NCBI GenBank assembly: GCA_021815905.1 | Contig: JAKAZP010000035.1 | Location: 1 to 12,135, forward strand | DNA: 12,135 nt | Direction of reading: 5' to 3' | From: Pseudomonadota bacterium | GTDB taxonomy: Bacteria > Pseudomonadota > Gammaproteobacteria > Steroidobacterales > Steroidobacteraceae | Part shown: positions 1 to 6,928 of the stretch, one piece after another | Numbering within the stretch: the first letter of the stretch is position 1 | How the letters are laid out: each line of letters opens with the position of its first letter | Position numbers and translations under genes: made by a program | Notes under the pieces: generated by a model | Seen by the model: only the letters and a program-made list of their open reading frames with translations | Database searches by the model: none | What the model was told of the DNA's origin: nothing

Positions 1-4
1 ACAG

Positions 5-11
5 CCCTCCT
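5..11 (-). promoter_or_regulatory. Shine-Dalgarno-like site for a gene off the left edge
   Basis: Read on the minus strand, positions 11 to 5 spell AGGAGGG, a near-perfect ribosome binding site, with only four bases left before the window ends. With normal spacing the start codon would lie just outside the window. The site is about 60 bp downstream of the YceI stop codon on the same strand, so the minus-strand gene cluster probably continues to the left. The start codon itself cannot be seen, so this is inference from the motif and its context. Confidence 0.45.
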
Positions 12-21
12 GACCAGCGCC

Positions 22-41
22 CGGCGTACGCCGCGGCGCCG
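22..41. repeat. Two abutting perfect palindromes (12 bp and 8 bp)
   Basis: CGGCGTACGCCG at 22-33 is its own reverse complement. It is followed directly by CGGCGCCG at 34-41, also self-complementary. They lie between the YceI stop codon and the edge ribosome binding site. They could form small hairpins in the transcript or serve as a dimeric-protein site. No U-tract follows on either strand, so a classical terminator is unlikely. In DNA this GC-rich, short palindromes also arise by chance. Confidence 0.4.
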
Positions 42-71
42 ACGCCCGTGCTGGAGCGCCGTGTCGGAGCG

Positions 72-656
72 CTAACCCCGCGCGAGCACCAGCGCGTAGC
101 GCACCGTCACGCGATTTCCCACCCAGGCGGTCGAATGCCACTGGCCCTGGCCGATGCCGTAGTCGAGCCGGCGCACCGTCGTGCTGCCGTCGAGTTCCCG
201 GACGCGCCGTCCGCCGATCGTCGCGGGTCGCCAGCTGAAGTGCACGGTGGCGGGACGCGTGACGCCGCGGATCGTGAGCGACCCCCGGGCCTCATAGCCC
301 GAGGGCGCCTTCAGGATGCGGGTCGCGTCGAATCGGGCCTGCGGATACCGCGCGACATCGAAGAAGTCCCGCCCGCGCAGCAGCGCGTTGCGCTCGCCAT
401 CGCCGGTATCGAGCGAGCGGGTCTGGATCACCACCTCGAGCCGTCCGGCCGCCGGGTCGAAGCTCACCGTGTAGGCGCCGAAGCGCCCGTGATTCTTCGC
501 CCCGGCCTGCGTGAACGTGTACGTGAGCGAGCTGCGCGCCGCAAGGAGCGTGTACCCGGTCCCGGCCGCGGGCCCGGCCGCTGCCGCGGCTGCGGCGCCG
601 AGCAGCGGGAGCGAGAGGACGGCGAGGCCGCCCGCCGGGCGGTGAATTGCGGTCAC
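72..656 (-). CDS. yceI: YceI-family periplasmic lipocalin-like protein
   Basis: This 194-residue protein has the length and layout of the YceI family, exported beta-barrel proteins with a lipocalin-like fold that bind isoprenoid or other lipophilic ligands. Residues 1 to about 28 form a signal peptide with a hydrophobic Leu/Ala core ending in an alanine run; no lipobox cysteine is visible. The mature part shows typical family features: YTLLAARSSLTYTF at the first strand, FDATRI in the middle, and the GSLTIRGVTRPATV segment, followed by a C-terminal barrel strand ending VTVRYALVL. The start is a GTG at 656, supported by a GGAG motif five bases upstream. It begins 15 bp after the cytochrome b561 stop codon, the same order as the yceJ-yceI pair of E. 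coli. The ligand is unknown; family assignment is secure. Confidence 0.9.
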   Translation of the reverse strand: MTAIHRPAGGLAVLSLPLLGAAAAAAAGPAAGTGYTLLAARSSLTYTFTQAGAKNHGRFGAYTVSFDPAAGRLEVVIQTRSLDTGDGERNALLRGRDFFDVARYPQARFDATRILKAPSGYEARGSLTIRGVTRPATVHFSWRPATIGGRRVRELDGSTTVRRLDYGIGQGQWHSTAWVGNRVTVRYALVLARG

Positions 657-671
657 GGCGACTCCGCGGGC

Positions 672-1235
672 TTACGAGGAGGGCGTGTCAGGTCCGGACG
701 GCAGCATGCGCCGAAGGGTGTCGTCTTTCAACACGAAATGATGTTTGATCGCCGCGGCGACATGCAGCGCGACGACCACCCCGAGGGAGATCGCCAGAAT
801 CCTGTGCGTCTCGAGCAGCGCGCCGTACAGCGGCTTGCTCCTGCCGACGAGATCCGGAAGTTGGTACAGATTGAACCAGCTGACCGGAAAGCCTCGTGCG
901 GAGGACATGATCCAACCCGTGAGCGGCAGCGCGAGCAACAGCAGGTAGAGCGCCGCGTGGGTGAGCCGGGCGAGGAGGCGCTCGAACGGGCCGAGATTTC
1001 CCGGCAGCGACGGCGTGGGGTTCATCCAGCGCCACATGAGTCGCGCCAGCACGAGCGCGAGAATCGTCATTCCGAGGGATTTGTGGCGCGCGAGCGTCGC
1101 GAGCTTCTCGACGCCGATGGGCAACAGGGCGCCGGCGAGCCCCAGGCTCACCTGCGCCGCGAGCGCGGCGACGATGAGCCAGTGGAGCAACTGCGAGACG
1201 GCGCCCCAGCGGGCCGTGGTATTGCGAACGCGCAT
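672..1235 (-). CDS. yceJ: Cytochrome b561 family membrane protein
   Basis: The 187-residue product is a four-helix inner-membrane di-haem b-type cytochrome of the CybB/YceJ type. Hydrophobic segments lie at about 16-38, 55-70, 92-110 and 145-163. The expected haem-ligand histidines are all present: His18 in LLHW, His51 in ARHKS, His144 in ETHR and His158 in ALHV. The NPTPSLPG loop after helix 2 is characteristic. Such proteins pass electrons between quinol and periplasmic acceptors; the physiological partner here is unknown. The ATG at 1235 is 9 bp after the VOC gene stop and has no clear Shine-Dalgarno sequence, suggesting translational coupling. yceI follows after 15 bp, so co-expression of the two is very likely. 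The symbol is by analogy with E. coli gene order; cybB-type naming would also be acceptable. Confidence 0.9.
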   Translation of the reverse strand: MRVRNTTARWGAVSQLLHWLIVAALAAQVSLGLAGALLPIGVEKLATLARHKSLGMTILALVLARLMWRWMNPTPSLPGNLGPFERLLARLTHAALYLLLLALPLTGWIMSSARGFPVSWFNLYQLPDLVGRSKPLYGALLETHRILAISLGVVVALHVAAAIKHHFVLKDDTLRRMLPSGPDTPSS

Positions 1236-1244
1236 GCCGGAAGC

Positions 1245-1976
1245 TTAAGCGATCAGCAGAATCGATGTGCCCTCGGGCGCGGTGAGCAGTGCGCTTTCCT
1301 CGGCGGCGAGCCCGTGAGGCGGCGCGGCGAGCGCGATGCCGAGCTCGCGCAGGCGCGCGATGCGCATCGGCATCGTCTCTTCTCGGAACACGAGCAGCGG
1401 CCGCTTGCTGAAGGCCGGCCGGTGCAGCGCCAGATCGAGCGCATCGCTCGTGAGCTGCAGATTCGGATAGGGGCGCTCCTCATCGGTCGCGACGAAGCCG
1501 AGCGCCTCCCATACGCGCCGCGGCTCCTCGAAGTCCGCCGCCGGGAGGCTGAGCTCGGCGAAGTAACCGAGGAGGGATGTCTCGAGCGGCCGGCGCCGTG
1601 ACGGGGAGAAGGTGCGCGCTTCGAGCACCCTGACGGTGTGTCCGGCGGGGTCGCGCGCCTGGATCTCGTGAAAGGCCTCCTCGCCCGCCTGCACCCGCTC
1701 GAGCGCGAGCCCGAGCCGCTCGAGCTCGGCGGCGCGGGCGGCGATTCCGGGACACACGAAGGTGGTTGCCGGCGAGGCGAGCGCCTGCTGATGCAGGCCG
1801 AGGTGGAGCCGGCCGTCGGTCAACACGCCGTAGGGGTGCGGCCAGAGGTCTCCGGTTTGCGCCTGCGTGAAGCCGAGACGCTCGTAGAATTCCACCGAAG
1901 CGCGGATGTCGCTCGTGCCGATGCCGATCTCGAGGAAGCGGCCGGGCAGCGGGCTCGGGCTCTCGGGGCTGTTCAT
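1245..1976 (-). CDS. Tandem-domain VOC (glyoxalase-fold) protein, function unknown
   Basis: The 243-residue protein contains two vicinal-oxygen-chelate modules. The first starts at about residue 13 (FLEIGIGTSDI, then SVEFYERLGF) and the second at about residue 138 (YFAELSLPAADF, then VWEALGF). The family binds a divalent metal between paired modules and covers glyoxalases, extradiol dioxygenases and antibiotic-resistance proteins. Here the first-strand position that is often histidine is glutamate in both modules (Glu16, Glu141). His58/His62 and His185 occupy similar places in the two halves, and Glu119 ends the first module; the second module lacks an equivalent C-terminal acid. Activity cannot be predicted. 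The ATG at 1976 has no recognisable ribosome binding site. The gene is 45 bp after hemH and 9 bp before the b561 gene, on the same strand as both. Confidence 0.82.
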   Translation of the reverse strand: MNSPESPSPLPGRFLEIGIGTSDIRASVEFYERLGFTQAQTGDLWPHPYGVLTDGRLHLGLHQQALASPATTFVCPGIAARAAELERLGLALERVQAGEEAFHEIQARDPAGHTVRVLEARTFSPSRRRPLETSLLGYFAELSLPAADFEEPRRVWEALGFVATDEERPYPNLQLTSDALDLALHRPAFSKRPLLVFREETMPMRIARLRELGIALAAPPHGLAAEESALLTAPEGTSILLIA

Positions 1977-2021
1977 GGGGAGTGCGGCGCGCGGGGCGGC
2001 CGGGAGGCGCGGACCGTGCGC

Positions 2022-3095
2022 TCAGGCGGAAGTGCCGCGGGCGGCGCCCGTGGAATGCAGCCCCAGCTCGATCTGCGTCCATCCCTGGCAGTGCCGCGCG
2101 ATCTGACTCGCGAGCAGCCGCGCGTGCTCCGCTCGCGCGTTGAGCGCGGGCACGTACTCGAACCGCTCGCCTCCCGAGCGCACGAACACGTCGCGGTTCT
2201 CGATGCCGATCTCCTCGAGCGTCTCGAGACAATCGACCGCGAACCCCGGGCACATCACGGTCACTTCCCGGATACCTCGCGCCGGCATCTGCCGCAGCAC
2301 CTCGCTCGTGTACGGCTTCAGCCACTCGGCCGCGCCGAACCGCGACTGAAAGCTCACGCTCCACTCCCCCTCGCGCAGCATGAGCTCCTCGGCGAGCAGC
2401 CGGGCGGTCTTCTGGCACTTGCAGAAGTACGGATCACCCTGGCGGAAGTAACGCTCCGGAATGCCGTGAAACGAGACCAGCAGATGCGGCGTGCGGCCGC
2501 GCTCTTCCCAGTGGCTCACCACGCTCCGGCGCAGCGCATCGATGTACTCGGGCTGGTCGTGGTACTCGGCGACGAATCGCAGCTCCGGCAGCCAGCGCCA
2601 GCGCCTGAGCTCCGCGCTCACCTGATCGTAGACCGCGCCGGTGGTCGCGCCGCAGTACTGCGGGAACAGCGGCAGCACCAGGATTCGCTGCGCGCCGCTC
2701 TCGCGCAGGCGCGTGAGCGCCTGCGCCACGCTCGGCGTGCCGTAGAGCATCCCGAGCTCCACCGAGAACGGCGCGAGGAATCGCTGGGCCAGGGTGCTCG
2801 TGAGCTCCGAGCGCAGCCGCTCGGACAGCTCGAGGAGCGGCGAGCCTCCGGCGGACCAGATCCGGCGGTACTTGCGCGCCACGCGCGCCGGCCGCAGCGG
2901 CAACACCAGGCCATGAAGAATCGGCAGCCACAGAGCGCGCGGCATCTCGACGATGCGCGGATCGCTCAGCATGCGCTTGAGAAAGGCGCGCACCGCGCGC
3001 GGCTCGGGCGCGTCCGGCGTGCCGGAGTTCACCAGCAGGACGCCGATCCGCTCCGCCGTGTCGCGGTGGAAATCGGGGGAGCTCACGTAGCGCAT
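2022..3095 (-). CDS. hemH: Ferrochelatase
   Basis: Ferrochelatase inserts ferrous iron into protoporphyrin IX, the last step of protohaem synthesis. The 357-residue product has the N-terminal GVLLVNSGTPDAP motif, the RKYRRIW segment, the GMLYGTPS stretch, the LPLFPQY motif, and the family signature LLVSFHGIPERY with the catalytic histidine at about residue 210. The acidic partner lies in CLETLEEI, first Glu at about 291. The length is typical of bacterial enzymes, with a modest C-terminal extension. The start is ambiguous: ATG at 3095 is chosen, but an in-frame TTG at 3104 would add three residues and neither has a strong ribosome binding site. It lies 65 bp after the gabD-like stop and 45 bp before the VOC gene. 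The b561 gene two places downstream encodes a haem protein, which fits co-expression. Confidence 0.95.
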   Translation of the reverse strand: MRYVSSPDFHRDTAERIGVLLVNSGTPDAPEPRAVRAFLKRMLSDPRIVEMPRALWLPILHGLVLPLRPARVARKYRRIWSAGGSPLLELSERLRSELTSTLAQRFLAPFSVELGMLYGTPSVAQALTRLRESGAQRILVLPLFPQYCGATTGAVYDQVSAELRRWRWLPELRFVAEYHDQPEYIDALRRSVVSHWEERGRTPHLLVSFHGIPERYFRQGDPYFCKCQKTARLLAEELMLREGEWSVSFQSRFGAAEWLKPYTSEVLRQMPARGIREVTVMCPGFAVDCLETLEEIGIENRDVFVRSGGERFEYVPALNARAEHARLLASQIARHCQGWTQIELGLHSTGAARGTSA

Positions 3096-3102
3096 GCCGC
3101 TC

Positions 3103-3108
3103 AAGATA
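3103..3108 (-). promoter_or_regulatory. Possible -10 element just before hemH
   Basis: Read on the minus strand this is TATCTT, four of six matches to the sigma-70 -10 consensus. The only candidate -35 at 17 bp spacing is TTACTC, a poor match. If real, transcription would begin within a few bases of the hemH ATG at 3095, giving a leaderless or nearly leaderless message and a hemH promoter independent of the two genes upstream. The evidence is one hexamer, so confidence is low. Confidence 0.2.
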
Positions 3109-3160
3109 CCGCAACGGCCCGAGTGGAGTAAGCGTGGCTGTGGAAAGTACGTAGGCGCGA

Positions 3161-4633
3161 CTATTTCTTGGGAGCGGCCTCGATGGCGGTGCAGAGGTAC
3201 TTGAGCTCGGTGTAATCGAGAATGCCGTATCTCGAGCCCTCCCGGCCGATGCCCGACTCCTTCATGCCGCCGAAAGGCGCGACCTCGGTCGAGATGATGC
3301 CCGTGTTGAGGCCCACGATGCCGTACTCGAGCGCTTCGGCCACGCGCCAGGAGCGCGAGAGGTCGCGCGTGTAGAAATAGGCGGCGAGTCCGAACTCGGT
3401 GTCGTTCGCCATGCGGATCGCCTGCTCCTCGGTCTCGAAGCGAAAGAGCGGGGCCACGGGGCCGAAAGTCTCCTCGCGCGCCACCAGCATGTCAGGGGTG
3501 ACATCGGTGATCACCGTCGGCTCGAAGAAGGTGCCGCCGAGGGCGTGGGCCTTGCCGCCGTGAACCACCCGTCCTCCCTTGCGCAGCGCGTCGGCGATGT
3601 GCGCCTCGACCTTGGCGACGGCCTTGCGATCGATCAGCGGTCCCTGATCCGTCGGGCCTTCGAGGCCGTTGCCGATTCGAAGCCTGCCGACCGCCTCCAC
3701 CAGCTTGCGCGTGAACCTCTCGTAGACCCCCGCCTGGACCAGCAGCCGGTTGGCGCACACGCACGTCTGCCCGGTGTTGCGGTACTTGCTCGCGATCGCG
3801 CCGGCCACCGCCTGCTCGAGGTCGGCGTCGTCGAACACGATGAAGGGGGCGTTGCCGCCGAGCTCGAGCGAGAGCTTCTTCAGCGTGCCGGCGCATTGCT
3901 CCATCAGGCGCTTGCCGACGGCGGTCGAGCCGGTGAAGGTGAGCTTGCGAACCGCGGGGTTGGAAGTCATTTCCCCGCCGATCGCCGCGGCGTCCACGCC
4001 GGTGACGATGTTGAGAACTCCGGCCGGCAGTCCCGCGCGCATGCCGAGCTCGGCCATCGCGAGGGCGGAGAAGGGCGTCTGGATCGCCGGTTTGCAGACG
4101 AAGGTGCAGCCCGCCGCGAGCGCGGGGGCCGCCTTGCGCGTGATCATCGCCGACGGGAAATTCCACGGTGTGATCGCCGCCACCACCCCGATGGGCTGGC
4201 GCAGGACCAGGATGCGCTTGTCGGGCTGGTGGCCGGGAATGACGTCGCCGTAGAGGCGCTTGCCTTCTTCGGCGAACCACTCGATGAACGATGCGGCGTA
4301 GGCGATCTCGCCCTTCGATTCCGCGAGCGGCTTGCCCTGCTCGGCGGTCATGAGAATCGCGAGATCCTCCTGATTCGCCATCATGAGCTCGAACCAGCGC
4401 TTGAGGATCTGCGCGCGCTCCTTGGCGGTTCGGGCCGCCCAGGCGGGAAAGGCGGCGCGCGCGGCCTCGATGGCGCGCCGCGTGTCGGCGGCGCCCATGT
4501 CGGGCACGGAACCGAGGCGCGCCCCCGTCGCGGGATTGTGGATATCGCGGGTGGCCTCGCCCTCGGCAGCCGTCCAGGCCCCGTCCACGCAGGCGCGCTC
4601 GCGCAGCAGCGCCGGATCTCGAAGCTTCAGCAT
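3161..4633 (-). CDS. gabD: NAD(P)-dependent succinate-semialdehyde dehydrogenase
   Basis: This 490-residue protein is an aldehyde dehydrogenase closest in pattern to GabD, which oxidises succinate semialdehyde to succinate in 4-aminobutyrate breakdown. Visible landmarks are TPWNFP with the oxyanion Asn158, the CKPA lysine at 181, the FTGSTAVGK cofactor loop near 233-241, the general base Glu257 in LELGG, and the nucleophile Cys291 in NTGQTCVC. The second cysteine (Cys293) is a feature of E. coli GabD, where the pair forms a redox switch. APFGGMKESGIGREG near the C-terminus is also GabD-like. The length is standard. The ATG at 4633 has GAGGAGG ten bases upstream, overlapping the stop codon of the preceding hydrolase gene, so the two are one transcriptional unit. 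Glutarate-semialdehyde or another related substrate is possible; no gabT transaminase is in the window. Confidence 0.9.
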   Translation of the reverse strand: MLKLRDPALLRERACVDGAWTAAEGEATRDIHNPATGARLGSVPDMGAADTRRAIEAARAAFPAWAARTAKERAQILKRWFELMMANQEDLAILMTAEQGKPLAESKGEIAYAASFIEWFAEEGKRLYGDVIPGHQPDKRILVLRQPIGVVAAITPWNFPSAMITRKAAPALAAGCTFVCKPAIQTPFSALAMAELGMRAGLPAGVLNIVTGVDAAAIGGEMTSNPAVRKLTFTGSTAVGKRLMEQCAGTLKKLSLELGGNAPFIVFDDADLEQAVAGAIASKYRNTGQTCVCANRLLVQAGVYERFTRKLVEAVGRLRIGNGLEGPTDQGPLIDRKAVAKVEAHIADALRKGGRVVHGGKAHALGGTFFEPTVITDVTPDMLVAREETFGPVAPLFRFETEEQAIRMANDTEFGLAAYFYTRDLSRSWRVAEALEYGIVGLNTGIISTEVAPFGGMKESGIGREGSRYGILDYTELKYLCTAIEAAPKK

Positions 4634-4648
4634 GGGTTCGGTGCCTCC

Positions 4649-5350
4649 TCAGGAATGGTCCGGATCGTCCTCGGCGGGCGTCTCCTTGCCCGTCAGATGC
4701 GCGGCGAGGAAATCGAGCGTGCGTTGGCGGGCGAGCGCGGCGGCCGCGGGAGCGTAGCTCGCTCGCATGTCGCAGTTGAAGCCGTGGCCCGCGCCCTCGT
4801 AGAGATGAAAGATTCCCGCCGGATGGGCCGCGCGCATGCCCTCGATCTCATCGAGCGGGATGCTCTTGTCCGCGGTGCCGAAGTGATACATCACCGGACA
4901 GCGCGGTTTCCTGCCGGCATCCTGCGCGTGTCCGTAGTACACCACCGCGCAGGCGATCGGCAGCTCGCAGGCGGCGCGATACGACAGCGTACCTCCCCAG
5001 CAGTAGCCGACGGTGCCGACGCGGCCGGAGTGCCTGACCACGGCGACCGCCGCCGCGACGTCCTTCATCGCCTGCTCCGGCTGGATCTGCTCCTTGTAGC
5101 CGCGGCCCTCGGTGACCTCCTCCTGCGAATAGCCGAGCGTGATGCCGCGGCGAATCCGGTCGAACAGCGAGGGCGCGATCGCGGTGTAGCCTTCGGCCGC
5201 AAAGCCGTCGGTCACGGCGCGGATGTGGGCGTTGACGCCGAAGATCTCCTGGATCACGACCACCGCGCCGCGGGGGCGGCCGGCAGGGGCCGCAAGATAG
5301 GCCTGGAACTCATGGCCGTCGCGGGCCATGAGGGTGGTGAGCTCACCCAT
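4649..5350 (-). CDS. Dienelactone hydrolase family protein
   Basis: The 233-residue product is a cytoplasmic alpha/beta hydrolase of the dienelactone hydrolase family. It has the QEIFGVN motif with the family glutamate Glu35, the nucleophile elbow GYCWGG with Cys117, Asp161 in GTADKSIP and His189 in GAGHGFNC. A Cys-His-Asp triad like this hydrolyses lactones such as carboxymethylenebutenolide in chloroaromatic breakdown, but most relatives in genomes have unknown substrates and no other aromatic-pathway gene is nearby. The frame stays open far upstream, but the start is placed at the ATG at 5350 because a GAGGA motif lies seven bases before it and homology begins here (MGELTTLMARDGHEF). It heads the minus-strand cluster, is 15 bp from gabD, and is divergent from the thiolase gene. 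Confidence 0.9.
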   Translation of the reverse strand: MGELTTLMARDGHEFQAYLAAPAGRPRGAVVVIQEIFGVNAHIRAVTDGFAAEGYTAIAPSLFDRIRRGITLGYSQEEVTEGRGYKEQIQPEQAMKDVAAAVAVVRHSGRVGTVGYCWGGTLSYRAACELPIACAVVYYGHAQDAGRKPRCPVMYHFGTADKSIPLDEIEGMRAAHPAGIFHLYEGAGHGFNCDMRASYAPAAAALARQRTLDFLAAHLTGKETPAEDDPDHS

Positions 5351-5509
5351 GTGGGGGTCCTCGGACTGGATTGAATCGAGCACATCAGCATAGCGCCTGG
5401 CGCGCGCGGCTGGAATGGACGCCGCGAACCCCCGGGGATTTGGCGCGCGGCCGCCTGGCGGTGGTAGCGTACGGCGGGTTGCGGGGGAATCGGTCCGACG
5501 GGAGGCCTC
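5351..5509. other. Divergent intergenic region, hydrolase and thiolase genes
   Basis: This 159 bp stretch separates the minus-strand hydrolase gene from the plus-strand thiolase gene and must hold promoters for both directions. Both flanking ribosome binding sites are visible: GAGGA (minus) at 5358-5362 and GGAGG (plus) at 5501-5505. I see no coding potential of its own. For the plus direction, a TGGTAGCGT stretch at 5462-5470 is at best an extended -10 of poor quality, with no -35 partner. Confidence 0.6.
5387..5415 (-). promoter_or_regulatory. Candidate promoter for the minus-strand cluster
   Basis: On the minus strand, TATGCT at 5392-5387 matches four of six -10 consensus bases. It is separated by exactly 17 bp from TTCCAG at 5415-5410, a weak -35 (TT only). 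Its location about 40 bp ahead of the hydrolase start codon is right for a promoter driving the six-gene minus-strand cluster. The spacing and position are encouraging; the -35 quality is not. Confidence 0.3.
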
Positions 5510-6796
5510 ATGCTCGCAGGCGAAGCGGTTCGGCGGGTCGCGATCATCGGTGGCGTTCGCCTGCCGTTTGCGCGGGGGCACACGGCGTACGCCACGGCGG
5601 GCGACCAGGAGATGCTCACGGCCGTGTTCCGCGCCGTCGTGGAGCGCTTCGCGCTCGCGGGCGTCCGGCTCGGCGAGGTGGCGGCCGGCGCGGTGATCAA
5701 GCACCCGAAGGACTTCAATCTCACGCGCGAGTGCGTCCTGTCCTCGGGCCTGGATCCGCAGACCCCGGGCCTCGATCTGCAGCGCGCCTGCGGCACGAGC
5801 CTCGAGGCGGCGATCGCCGTCGGCAACAAGATCGCGCTCGGGCAGATCGAGGCGGGCCTGGCGGGGGGCGTCGATTCCGTGAGCGACCCGCCGGTCCTCT
5901 ACCCCCGCTCCTATCAGCAGCTGCTGCTCGCGAGCTTTCGCGGCCGGAGCTTCGCGGAGCGCCTGCGGCCATGGCTCTGGCTGCGTCCGAAGCATTTCAG
6001 ACCCGTGCTCCCGGCCGTGGTCGAGCCGCGCACCGGGCTTTCCATGGGACAGAGCACCGAGCTCATGGTGCAGCGCTGGCACATCGCGCGCGAGGAGCAG
6101 GATCGCCTGGCGTACGAGAGTCACATGAAAGCCGCGGCCGCGTGGCGCGAGGGCTTCTACGACGACCTCACGGTGCCCTTCCTCGGGCTGAAGACCGACA
6201 ACAACATTCGCCCGGATACCTCGCTCGAGAAGCTCTCGAAGCTGCGCGCGAGCTTCGATGCGCGCGACGGGACGCTCACGGCGGGCAACAGCACCCCGCT
6301 CACCGACGGGGCGAGCGCGGTGCTGCTCGCCTCCGAGGAATGGGCCGCGCGGCGCAAGCTCCCCGTCCAGGCCTGGCTGCGCTACGGCAAGGTCTGGGCG
6401 GTCGATTACGCGAGCGGCCGGGAAGGGCTGCTGATGGCGCCCGTCTACGCGGTGTCGGCCATGCTGCGCGATGCGCGGCTCACGCTGCAGGATTTCGACT
6501 ACTACGAGATCCACGAGGCGTTCGCGGCCCAGGTGCTCTGCACGCTCGCCGCGTGGGAGTCGCCGGAATTCTGCCGCGAAGCCCTCGGGCGCGACGCCCC
6601 CCTCGGTGAGATCGACCGCGCGCGCCTCAACGTCAAGGGCGGCAGCGTCGCGATCGGCCATCCGTTCGCCGCCACCGGCACCCGGATCCTCGCGACCCTC
6701 GCGAAGATTCTCGCCGGCGACCCGGCGGCCCGCCGGGGGCTGGTCTCGGTGTGCACGGCCGGCGGGATGGGCGTCACGGCGATCGTGGAGCGCTGA
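5510..6796 (+). CDS. Thiolase (acetyl-CoA C-acyltransferase, FadI/AtoB type)
   Basis: The 428-residue enzyme belongs to the thiolase superfamily, which catalyses reversible Claisen condensation or thiolytic cleavage of 3-ketoacyl-CoA. All catalytic elements are intact: the acylated cysteine Cys94 in QRACGTSLEA, the HEAFA motif with His335, the GHPFAATG motif with His384, and the second cysteine Cys415 in VCTAGGMG. The length is close to FadI-type trifunctional-complex thiolases rather than the roughly 390 residues of PhaA/AtoB. A loop at about 128-172 (PRSYQQLL through LRPKHFRP) may be the extra membrane- or partner-associated segment of that subfamily. The ATG at 5510 has GGAGG only four bases upstream. 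No fadJ/fadB hydratase-dehydrogenase lies in the window, so a beta-oxidation role is inferred; a biosynthetic or degradative acetyl-CoA acetyltransferase remains possible. Confidence 0.9.
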   Translation: MLAGEAVRRVAIIGGVRLPFARGHTAYATAGDQEMLTAVFRAVVERFALAGVRLGEVAAGAVIKHPKDFNLTRECVLSSGLDPQTPGLDLQRACGTSLEAAIAVGNKIALGQIEAGLAGGVDSVSDPPVLYPRSYQQLLLASFRGRSFAERLRPWLWLRPKHFRPVLPAVVEPRTGLSMGQSTELMVQRWHIAREEQDRLAYESHMKAAAAWREGFYDDLTVPFLGLKTDNNIRPDTSLEKLSKLRASFDARDGTLTAGNSTPLTDGASAVLLASEEWAARRKLPVQAWLRYGKVWAVDYASGREGLLMAPVYAVSAMLRDARLTLQDFDYYEIHEAFAAQVLCTLAAWESPEFCREALGRDAPLGEIDRARLNVKGGSVAIGHPFAATGTRILATLAKILAGDPAARRGLVSVCTAGGMGVTAIVER

Positions 6797-6819
6797 GGCC
6801 GCGGCACCCGGCTCGAGGC

Positions 6820-6825
6820 TATACT
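6820..6825 (+). promoter_or_regulatory. Possible -10 element upstream of the patatin gene
   Basis: TATACT is a five-of-six match to the sigma-70 -10 consensus, standing out in very GC-rich surroundings. It lies 24 bp after the thiolase stop and about 120 bp before the proposed patatin start. No matching -35 hexamer is seen 16 to 18 bp upstream. If active, the patatin gene would have its own promoter and a roughly 110-base leader. Confidence 0.3.
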
Positions 6826-6928
6826 GGACCAAAGGGGGCGCGCCGGCCGGGCCGTCGAGATGCTGACCTTGGGCGCGTTCCCGGCCGACGCATCACGGGT
6901 GAGCGACGCCGCGCGTCGAACGGCGACC

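Noticed and set aside
48..1601. A 517-codon plus-strand open frame opposite yceI, b561 and the VOC gene
   Set aside because: The translation is Arg/Gly/Glu/Ala-rich low-complexity sequence with no domain signature. It is antisense to three well-supported genes. Long antisense frames are expected when GC at third codon positions is this high.
1638..3131. A 497-codon plus-strand open frame opposite the VOC gene and hemH
   Set aside because: Same antisense GC artefact: composition is His/Arg/Glu/Ala-rich with no motif, whereas the minus strand encodes an unmistakable ferrochelatase.
3545..5374. A 609-codon plus-strand open frame opposite gabD and the hydrolase
   Set aside because: No recognisable domain. 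Both minus-strand genes have intact catalytic motifs and ribosome binding sites, so this is a shadow frame.
4649..6832. A 727-codon version of the dienelactone hydrolase extending through the thiolase region
   Set aside because: The first 494 codons are antisense to the thiolase gene and lack domain character. A ribosome binding site and the homology start both point to the ATG at 5350.
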